Below, one piece after another: positions 57,692-64,000 of a stretch of 64,000 nucleotides of DNA. Origin of the DNA: JABWBD01 sp040768665. GTDB lineage: Bacteria; Planctomycetota; Planctomycetia; Pirellulales; Thermoguttaceae. Every line of letters begins with the position of its first letter. Within the stretch, counting starts at the first letter, position 1. Location of the stretch: NCBI GenBank assembly GCA_040768665.1, contig JAXGMN010000017.1:181504-245503 (forward strand), in the 5' to 3' direction. Under the pieces are notes generated by a model. It worked only from the letters and a program-made list of their open reading frames with translations, was not told the origin of the DNA and made no database searches. Both the position numbers and the translations under genes were made by a program.

Positions 57692-59515
57692 TTACCCCTC
57701 CGTGGGCAAGGAAATGCCGTGACGGGCTTGTAACTCCCGTTCCCGGGCCAGTTGGAAGAGTGACTCTTCAGCACTCTGTCCGGGAGCGGGTTGGACGACC
57801 TTGCGTTGGCGGAAAGTCTGAAAAAAATCCTCCAAGAGTTTCAAGGGCGAGTCCAACTGCTTGGCACGCCCGGTTTCGTCCAGTTCGACCAACAGGCTCT
57901 TCACCGCCGGTTCATCGAACTCCAACATGAGCCGTTCGAACGTGGGCGGATCGCCCGCGTCGGACAACTCGCAGCATTTCCGGTAAATTCTCCGGCAGGG
58001 CTCGAACCCCAGTTCGGACGGAGCGATCTCCGCCTGCGCCGTGACTACATATTCCGGAAACTGTAGAAGAACCTCGATAAGCTCGCGCTGCCAGGGCGCC
58101 GGATCGACCGCCGGCTTCGCTTGCGACTTGTCGGCCGCTTTGGCGGCGGGCGCCTGCCGGCGCCGTCCGGCACGCCTCAAAGCGGTTAGCCGGTCTCGGA
58201 TATCCTCCTCCGGCACGCGGAAACTCGACGCCAGCCGCTGCAGGATCTTCTCTTCGCGAAAGCGATCCTCGCGGGTGCTGTCGGGGCGGAGCCGTGGAGC
58301 TTTGGCAACGATCGCCACGAGCCGCTCCAGCGCTTCCGACGCACCGTGGATGTCGGCGGCGAGGTTGACCCCGCGGGTCTCGACCTGAAACGCGTGTTCC
58401 AGCGCGTCGACCGCCCCGTCGTTGAGAACCTGTCGAAAAGCCTCCGCGCCATACTTCGCAAGGAAATCACAGGGATCGAGGCGTTCGGGGAGCGTAACGA
58501 TCCGCAGATCAACCTTCGCCGCAACGAACAGCTCGAGGACCTCGGCTGCACGGCGCTGCCCCGCCTCGTCGCCGTCGAGCACCAGCACGATGCGGTCGGC
58601 GAAGCGACTGAGTATTTTGATGTGCTGCTCGCCCAACGCCGTTCCCAGCACGGCCACGGCGTCTTCAAAACCATACTGGTGGGCGAGAATACAGTCGGTA
58701 TAGCCTTCCATCACCAATGCCGTACCGCTTCTGCGCATGGCATCGCGAGCCATGTCGAGGCCGTAAAGGAGACGGCTCTTGGTGAACAACGGCGTTTCCG
58801 GCGAATTGATATATTTTGCGGGGCTTGTGTTGCCGGATTCCGGGAGCACGCGGCCGCCGAGTCCGACAGGGCGGCCCTGGACATCGCGGATCGAGAAGAG
58901 GACGCGGCCGCGGAAGCGGTCGTAGGCCTTTCCATGGCCATCCGCCGCCCTGGCCAGGATGCCGACTTTCTCAAGGACCGCGGGAGCGAACTGCGCTGCA
59001 CGGGCACACTGGAGGATCCAGTCCCAGTTCGGAGAGTAGCCCAGATGGAATTTCGCGGCCGTCTCGGAAGGAATGCCTCGCCCGGACAGGTAGCGGCGGG
59101 CCACGTCGCCCTCCGGGAGCCGCATCAGGCACTCGTGATACTGCGATTCGGCCCACGCCATCGCCTGGTAGAGATTGCGCTTGTCGTCCGCAGCGCGTGC
59201 GGCACCCGACTGCTGGCCGTGGGGCTGAAGTTGGACGCCCGCCTGCTCCGCGAGCAACGCCAGGGCCTCGGGAAAGCTAACGCCCTCGATCTTCTCGACG
59301 AAGCTGAAGATGTCGCCGCCGACGTCGCAGACCCAGCACTTCCACGACTGCCGTTCCGGGTTGACCTGCAGACTCGGGCGAGTGTCGTCGTGCCAGGGGC
59401 AGAGACCCACATAGCCGCGGCCTTGGCGCCGCAACTGGATATGGCGACCGACAACATCGACGATGTCGACCGCCTGCCGAACCAACTCTTTGGCGTCTAA
59501 CGAACCCAACGACAC
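57692..59515 (-). CDS. dnaG: DNA primase
   Basis: 607 residues. The N-terminal CHC2 zinc domain has Cys39, His42, Cys60 and Cys63 (YVGLCPWHDDTRPSL, WKCWVCDVGGD). The catalytic core has the TOPRIM motifs VMEGYTDCILAHQYG and RIVLVLDGDEAGQRRA. The last 160 residues form the weakly conserved helicase-binding part. The long ORF reaches 59626, but GTG 59515 has GGGAG six bases upstream and starts right before the conserved SLDAKELVRQAVDIVDVVG, so it is preferred. Makes RNA primers at the replication fork; operon with rpoD. Confidence 0.95.
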   Translation of the reverse strand: MSLGSLDAKELVRQAVDIVDVVGRHIQLRRQGRGYVGLCPWHDDTRPSLQVNPERQSWKCWVCDVGGDIFSFVEKIEGVSFPEALALLAEQAGVQLQPHGQQSGAARAADDKRNLYQAMAWAESQYHECLMRLPEGDVARRYLSGRGIPSETAAKFHLGYSPNWDWILQCARAAQFAPAVLEKVGILARAADGHGKAYDRFRGRVLFSIRDVQGRPVGLGGRVLPESGNTSPAKYINSPETPLFTKSRLLYGLDMARDAMRRSGTALVMEGYTDCILAHQYGFEDAVAVLGTALGEQHIKILSRFADRIVLVLDGDEAGQRRAAEVLELFVAAKVDLRIVTLPERLDPCDFLAKYGAEAFRQVLNDGAVDALEHAFQVETRGVNLAADIHGASEALERLVAIVAKAPRLRPDSTREDRFREEKILQRLASSFRVPEEDIRDRLTALRRAGRRRQAPAAKAADKSQAKPAVDPAPWQRELIEVLLQFPEYVVTAQAEIAPSELGFEPCRRIYRKCCELSDAGDPPTFERLMLEFDEPAVKSLLVELDETGRAKQLDSPLKLLEDFFQTFRQRKVVQPAPGQSAEESLFQLARERELQARHGISLPTEG

Positions 59516-59708
59516 CGCACACTCCCTCTGTGTCCGGATGTGTGACATCCGTTCCACATCGACCGACACAGATCGGCAAATCCCTTCGCCGCGCTGTCCC
59601 CTTTTAGTAGGGATCTCAGCAGCCACTGTTCTCGCTGTTCCACAGCGGCGGGTCGATTATAGCCCTGAGGGCAACCGGGGTCAATCTCGCGGAACGCTTG
59701 CGAGGCGG

Positions 59709-60920
59709 CTACCTCCGAAGCTGCATTTCCAGTGGCCGGGAACCGACCTCGACGCTGAATTTCCTTTGCTTGCCATCGCGCAGCACCGTAACCTCGGCTT
59801 TCGTACCAGGTTTGGTGCGAGCGACCGCCAGCGCAAGGTCACCCGCTTCGCTGACCTCTTCGCCATTCCAGCGAACGATCAAGTCACCCGGTCTGATACC
59901 GGCTTTCTCGGCGGGCGCTCCGTCGATGACGGCGGCTACCAGTGCCCCCTGCAGGGTGTTGAGGTCGAGTTTTTCGGCAAGTTCGGGAGTGAGGGGTGCC
60001 ATTTCGACTCCCAACCAGCCCCGCTGAGTAATCTTGCCCGTCGACTTGAGCTGCTCGTACACATCCCGAGCCATGCGGCTGGGAATGGCAAAACTGATCC
60101 CCTGGTAAGCTCGGCCGTAGATGGCCGTATTGATGCCCACCACCTCTCCCCGCATGTTGACCAACGGCCCACCACTGTTGCCCGGATTCACCGCCGCATC
60201 GGTCTGGATGAAATCCTGGTAACCGCCGTTTCCAACCACCCCGCGGCGCTCCTTGGCGCTAATGATACCGGCGGTCACCGTCCGTTCCAAACCAAACGGA
60301 TTACCCACGGCAAGCACCGGAGCCCCAACCTGCAGCTCGTCGCTATCCCCCCACGGAGCCGAGACCAGTCCAGAAACATCGATCTTGAGCACTGCGAGAT
60401 CGGTGGGAGGATCGGTACCCACCAGATGAACATCCCTGATAACCCGCCCGTCGCTCAACTTGACCGACGCTTCGGTCGCTCCATCGATCACGTGATAGTT
60501 GGTCAAAATGTATCCCGCATCGTCGATAATCACCCCGGAGCCTTCTCCCTGGTTTATTTGGGGGGAACGAAACAGGTAGGCCATTTCGTCGCGCGACTTG
60601 ACCACGCGAACCGTGTCGATTCCGACCACGCAAGGCGCAATCGCATGGGCCACCGTGGTATAGCGACTCGCCACATCGGGCATGTCGGCCAGGGCAGCGC
60701 GCGCGACCTCCGCCCTCGCACGTTCCCGGCCACGCGTGATGCCGTACTGGATCTTCTCCGCTAAATAGGGCGTTATTAACAGGCCGAGAAGCAGGGCCAA
60801 GAGAACCAGCATGAACGGTAGGCGAAAGGCTATTTCGCCACCGGACGTGCGAGGCGCCGCCGCTCTCGGGGTTTCTGCTGGCTGGCGGGGCGAGTCAGGG
60901 GGGATAGAGTGGTCTTCCAT
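59709..60920 (-). CDS. HtrA/DegQ-like membrane-anchored serine protease with PDZ domain
   Basis: 403 residues. A Pro-rich cytoplasmic leader and one transmembrane helix (FMLVLLALLLGLLITPYLAE, about 36-55) anchor the protein. The trypsin-like domain (about 85-295) has His143 (YILTNYHVIDG), Asp174 (PPTDLAVLKI) and Ser249 (AVNPGNSGGPLVN). One PDZ domain (about 305-400: GWLGVEMAPLTPELAEKLDL, GAPAEKAGIRPGDLIVRWNG) closes it. The single PDZ and membrane anchor resemble DegS, but no regulated-proteolysis partner is evident. Envelope quality control is likely. Upstream of dnaG on the same strand, 193 bases away. Confidence 0.92.
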   Translation of the reverse strand: MEDHSIPPDSPRQPAETPRAAAPRTSGGEIAFRLPFMLVLLALLLGLLITPYLAEKIQYGITRGRERARAEVARAALADMPDVASRYTTVAHAIAPCVVGIDTVRVVKSRDEMAYLFRSPQINQGEGSGVIIDDAGYILTNYHVIDGATEASVKLSDGRVIRDVHLVGTDPPTDLAVLKIDVSGLVSAPWGDSDELQVGAPVLAVGNPFGLERTVTAGIISAKERRGVVGNGGYQDFIQTDAAVNPGNSGGPLVNMRGEVVGINTAIYGRAYQGISFAIPSRMARDVYEQLKSTGKITQRGWLGVEMAPLTPELAEKLDLNTLQGALVAAVIDGAPAEKAGIRPGDLIVRWNGEEVSEAGDLALAVARTKPGTKAEVTVLRDGKQRKFSVEVGSRPLEMQLRR

Positions 60921-61076
60921 GGTGTTGCCGCGTCATCAAGATTGCTGAAGAAGGCGTCCCCCCGCATTATAGTGAAGTCGCTCGACATGGAAACAACGGC
61001 GAGCCACGAAGTGTGTGGCAAGTTTGCGGAGCAGCAAGCAGCCGAACTCGCGAGAGTTCGGGCTCAGTATGAAGAT

Positions 61077-61105
61077 CAGCCCGGCTGCTTCGAGCAGCCG
61101 GGCTG
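61077..61105. terminator. Hairpin between TPR lipoprotein and HtrA genes
   Basis: CAGCCCGGCTGCT-TCG-AGCAGCCGGGCTG with a following GTTTT on the plus strand. On the minus strand it lies 33 bases after the TPR gene stop and probably terminates the Tad unit. Stem identical to that at 54058-54087. Confidence 0.6.
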
Positions 61106-61137
61106 GTTTTGGCACGAGAGTCCGCTGGCTAGGGCGG

Positions 61138-62499
61138 CTACCTGGGCCCGGCGTCGACCGGCGGGAGTGGGTGCAGCCTGGGCCCGATAGGCCACTCGGA
61201 CGGAAGCGGCGCGTCGGGGATGGGCACGCGATCGATCTTCTGCTGCGGCGCCGTAACGAGGTCTCGGTTTTGCTCAAAGGATACCGGAGAACGCTCTGAC
61301 TTCTCAGCGATCACCGGAGGCGACGACGGAGGCGGACCGAAATTCGCCGCGCGATTGTCGGTCGGCGGGAGTTGGCGAACGGTGAGCGAGGTGTTCTCCG
61401 GCCGGCGGACCTGGACTGTCGGCGCATTCTGCGTGCGGGATTCGATAGGTGGTGGGATTTGCCGCACGAAGTGATTCTGAGTGGGCGTGGGGGGCTCGAG
61501 ACTGGATGGCAACGGCGGTCGCGAGCTCGCAGCCGTTTCCTTCGGATTCCGCTCGCCGGTCGGTTGGGCGGCCTGCAGTCGCTCCAACCAGATTTGGGCC
61601 TCGGTCAGCGACGGGTCCTTTTCGACCGCCTTGGCAAAAAGCTCTTTCGCCAGGTCGGACTGCCCTTTCTTATGGAGAAGATAGCCCAGGTTGTAGAAAG
61701 CAATTGCTTCGCCATGAGCCGCAACGAGATGCTTCAGCGCGGCGTCGTTGTCTCCCGACTCCACCAGAACCGTGGCCAAGTTGTTGCGGTAGAGCTTCTG
61801 TTTGGAATCGAGTTGGACTGCGAAAGTCAACTCCCGGATCGCTTCCGCGTACTTTCGATCGCGGGCATAACAGAGTCCCAAACCGTTGTGAACGGGGGCG
61901 ACGTTCGGATGCGCTTGTGCCGCTTTCTGCCAGAACTCGATTGCCTCCGAAAGCCGGCCCTGGCGATCTCTCAGCCGGGCCATACCAATGGTCGCATTCA
62001 GGTCATTGGGCGCCATGTCGAGGGCCTTGCGGTACTGCTGTTCCGCTTCGGTCAGCCGGCCGGTCTGCTCCTGGAGCCGAGCCATCGCCACGTAGAGTTC
62101 CGGCCCGGGGTTCGAGGTATTGGTTAGCGACGTCGGATCGCTGCTCGAGTCCGGGACCGGGTCGGCAGTAAAAAACTCCGTCACCTTGCCGACGCCCCGT
62201 TTGAGCGACGAGGAAATGGCGCCGACGGGCGATTCGCCTGCCGTCTGACGCACCCCCCCCTCCGTGCCACGATCGTCGTAGGCTATCGCGCGAGCGACTT
62301 CGGACCGATCGGACGATTTGGCGATCTGCGCGTGAGCAGAGCTTCTCGGAGCCGTTGACTTTGCGGCGGCTGCCGAATGGCTTGGGCCTGGCCGTTTGGC
62401 CGCAGGTCGCGGGCCGCCCGTTTGAAGCGGAACCGCACACCCGAGGGCGAAAAACAATGCCCCCCCCGTCAAGAGCACACCGAAAAAGGTTGTTCTCAC
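61138..62499 (-). CDS. TPR lipoprotein, TadD-like
   Basis: 453 residues. A lipoprotein signal (FGVLLTGGALFFALGC) is followed by a low-complexity stretch, then about five TPR units between residues 130 and 320 (ELYVAMARLQEQTGRLTEAE, YRKALDMAPNDLNATIGMAR, VAPVHNGLGLCYARDRKYAE, YNLGYLLHKKGQSDLAKELF). The C-terminal 130 residues are Pro-rich and disordered. Its place after the TadC-type gene suggests the TadD role (outer-membrane pilotin/TPR) in Flp pilus assembly. GTG 62499 has GGAGG six bases upstream and is preferred over GTG 62505. Confidence 0.78.
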   Translation of the reverse strand: MRTTFFGVLLTGGALFFALGCAVPLQTGGPRPAAKRPGPSHSAAAAKSTAPRSSAHAQIAKSSDRSEVARAIAYDDRGTEGGVRQTAGESPVGAISSSLKRGVGKVTEFFTADPVPDSSSDPTSLTNTSNPGPELYVAMARLQEQTGRLTEAEQQYRKALDMAPNDLNATIGMARLRDRQGRLSEAIEFWQKAAQAHPNVAPVHNGLGLCYARDRKYAEAIRELTFAVQLDSKQKLYRNNLATVLVESGDNDAALKHLVAAHGEAIAFYNLGYLLHKKGQSDLAKELFAKAVEKDPSLTEAQIWLERLQAAQPTGERNPKETAASSRPPLPSSLEPPTPTQNHFVRQIPPPIESRTQNAPTVQVRRPENTSLTVRQLPPTDNRAANFGPPPSSPPVIAEKSERSPVSFEQNRDLVTAPQQKIDRVPIPDAPLPSEWPIGPRLHPLPPVDAGPR

Positions 62500-62782
62500 C
62501 TCCACCCTCCCTGGATTGTGCGGGAGATTGTCCGACTCCTTGCCGAGCGACCTGCGCTGGATGCGCGTTTACACGGCAGGGCCCGCGGCCGGATCGTCTC
62601 CGAGTTGCGCACGGACGAGTCGCAAAGCTCCGGCCTTCTGCCAGGCAATGCTGCGAGCGCTGCCCTTTGATCGGCCGTAGCAGCCACCGTCCTACAGTAG
62701 ATTTGAGGACATAGCGAAACTTTGACGATCCCTTCGGGCATGTCGGGCGGGATCATCCCACTCCGGCACGCTCCCAACGCCA

Positions 62783-63334
62783 TCATTTCTCGCCGCCGAG
62801 AGCGGCTTCCGGCAATCGGGGCTGCGGAGCCGACGCCTGGAACTTTCGGCCGATGGCATCCACTTCATCCGCGGGCCAGCCACTGGCTGGCGCGCTGGAT
62901 AGCACCACCGAGGGCGTCTCGCTGTTGACGCTGAGCTTCGCGACAAGCTCTTGCACGGTCTCCATTCGCGCGGCGGTCTGTTCTTCCGAGATGGCACGCT
63001 GGAGGTATATGGTGCGATGGTGCGGTGGTGTTTCCGCGAGGATCGAACGAACTTTCAGTTGGCCCGCCTCGTTCAATTCGGCACCATTCTCCTTGAAATG
63101 GTAGAGCCCCAGCAGGTTCTGCTGTTGCCATCCGGCGTGGACCATCAGCGCGAACGGCACGCGTACGCTCACTCGGTCGGGCCGTACGAAGGGTTCCGGC
63201 CAACAGTTGTTCCGCTTGAAGTCCCGTTTCACCGAGTGGGCGAAATCTTCCAGCACGTACTGTGCCTGTACGGGAACAGCCGAGGCCGCAAAGAGCAAAA
63301 CGATGGACAGGGTGGATACAAGAGAAGCCTTCAT
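62783..63334 (-). CDS. Exported protein of unknown function in the Tad locus
   Basis: 183 residues with a clean signal peptide (TLSIVLLFAASAVPVQA-QY). The mature part starts with a charged helix (DFAHSVKRDFKRNNCWPEPF) and includes PFALMVHAGWQQQNLLGLYH and a region (LNEAGQLKVRSILAETPPHH, RTIYLQRAISEEQTAARMET) that recalls OmpA-like or peptidoglycan-associated helices without the full signature. The ATG has AGGGGA eight bases upstream. Located between TadC- and TadD-like genes, so probably part of pilus assembly. Confidence 0.65.
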   Translation of the reverse strand: MKASLVSTLSIVLLFAASAVPVQAQYVLEDFAHSVKRDFKRNNCWPEPFVRPDRVSVRVPFALMVHAGWQQQNLLGLYHFKENGAELNEAGQLKVRSILAETPPHHRTIYLQRAISEEQTAARMETVQELVAKLSVNSETPSVVLSSAPASGWPADEVDAIGRKFQASAPQPRLPEAALGGEK

Positions 63335-63482
63335 ACAAACGGTCCCCTGGGGGCTTGGGCCGACATGTTAGCAGAAAACTCGCAGAACTCGGCAGACACC
63401 GTGTCCGCCTCGGTCACTATCGGCAGACGGACGGCCGCTGAGAAGGCATCTTTGACGCGGCCGAACAGCTTACCCAATCACC

Positions 63483-64000
63483 CTAACCCATCTTGGGAAA
63501 CATTTCGCGGACCATCGTGATCGCAGCCGGGCCCACCAGGATCACGAAGATGCCGGGGAAGATGAAGAGCACCAGGGGGAAGATCAGTTTGACGGCCGTC
63601 TTGGCCGCCTTTTCTTCGGCCAGTTGGCGTCGGCGGACCCGCATCGCGTCGCTTTGCACGCGCAGGGCTTGGGCGACGCTCGAGCCGAATTTATCGGCCT
63701 GGATCAGCACACCCGCGAGCGTTCGCAGATCGGCGACCCCGGTGCGAGCGCCGAGTTCGTGAAGCACTTCTGCGCGCGGTCGGCCCATCTGAAGTTGGAA
63801 ATTCGACAGACCGAACTCCTCCGCAATGACGCGGTAGCTCTTCTTCATTTCTTCGGAGACCTTACGCATGGCCTGATCCAGCCCCAGGCCGGCCTCGACG
63901 CAGACGACCATCAGGTCCAAGGCGTCGGGGAGTCCGAGGAAGACGGCCTGTTTGCGGCTCTTGCTCATGAGATAGACGACCGCGTCGGGCACGTAGAACA
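63483..64000 (-). CDS. tadC: Type II secretion F-domain protein, TadC-like (partial)
   Basis: The frame runs off the right end of the window; the last 170-odd residues are visible. FYVPDAVVYLMSKSRKQAVF, LPDALDLMVVCVEAGLGLDQ and the T2SSF core (VLHELGARTGVADLRTLAGV, SSVAQALRVQSDAMRVRRRQ, AEEKAAKTAVKLIFPLVLFI, FPGIFVILVGPAAI) identify the inner-membrane platform protein of Tad/Flp pilus machines. GTG 63992 is an internal codon, not the start. First of three minus-strand genes of the Tad segment in view. Confidence 0.9.
   Translation of the reverse strand, partial: FYVPDAVVYLMSKSRKQAVFLGLPDALDLMVVCVEAGLGLDQAMRKVSEEMKKSYRVIAEEFGLSNFQLQMGRPRAEVLHELGARTGVADLRTLAGVLIQADKFGSSVAQALRVQSDAMRVRRRQLAEEKAAKTAVKLIFPLVLFIFPGIFVILVGPAAITMVREMFPKMG

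Overview
The window looks like chromosome from a Pirellulales-type planctomycete. Pointers are the high G+C, several sulfatases and BNR/propeller enzymes, Tat-exported Gfo/Idh/MocA and oligogalacturonate-lyase-like proteins, a DUF1559 protein, CRTAC1/UnbV and HzsA-like haem proteins, an ECF sigma factor coupled to a Ser/Thr kinase, SHD1 and PEGA domains, and a Tad pilus locus. This is inferred from gene content; no rRNA or other phylogenetic marker was tested.

Layout. 1-2012: end of sucB and all of lpd (2-oxoglutarate dehydrogenase E2/E3), closed by a hairpin. 2050-3325: a DUF2089 regulator overlapping a membrane protein, with a good sigma70-like promoter. 3620-14494: a tightly packed plus-strand operon of exported proteins: an HzsA-like dihaem propeller, an FG-GAP/UnbV protein, a ten-CxxCH cytochrome/YVTN/peroxidase-like fusion, a second propeller, and two orphan periplasmic binding proteins, the first frameshifted. 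14510-25041: catabolic genes (oxidoreductase, two sulfatases, oligogalacturonate-lyase-like protein, CBM9/DUF4091 protein), with a PIN-domain scrap at 17.3 kb. 25042-26342: decayed DNA with VapC and RAYT remnants. 26343-33429: serine protease, DUF1559 protein, a split VWA lipoprotein and a BNR enzyme.

33.4-37.1 kb is an accessory graveyard. It holds three remnants of one IS200-like (Y1) element family with a shared terminus, an XRE repressor with its own operator, and an antitoxin next to a zeta-like toxin gene broken twice. 37.2-44.3 kb is a compositionally different block: a ComQ-like prenyl synthase homologue, a DUF5685 protein, an anchored CARDB-like protein, a zinc-ribbon/TPR protein, a 55-residue ORF ending Leu-Trp-Ser, and a 938-residue acidic orphan with an N-terminal duplication. 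This is the strongest candidate for an undescribed system.

44.3-54.4 kb: ECF sigma factor and kinase, dispersed palindromes, three tandem exported paralogues that share one C-terminal module behind three different N-terminal domains, a large glycoside-hydrolase-like protein, and a BNR enzyme. 54.4-64 kb: a Uma2 protein, then core genes (zinc-ribbon coiled-coil protein, rpoD, dnaG, HtrA-like protease) and a Tad secretion segment cut by the window end. No tRNA, rRNA or CRISPR array was recognised. Where I moved a start from the longest ORF to one with a better ribosome binding site (RBS), the entry says so.
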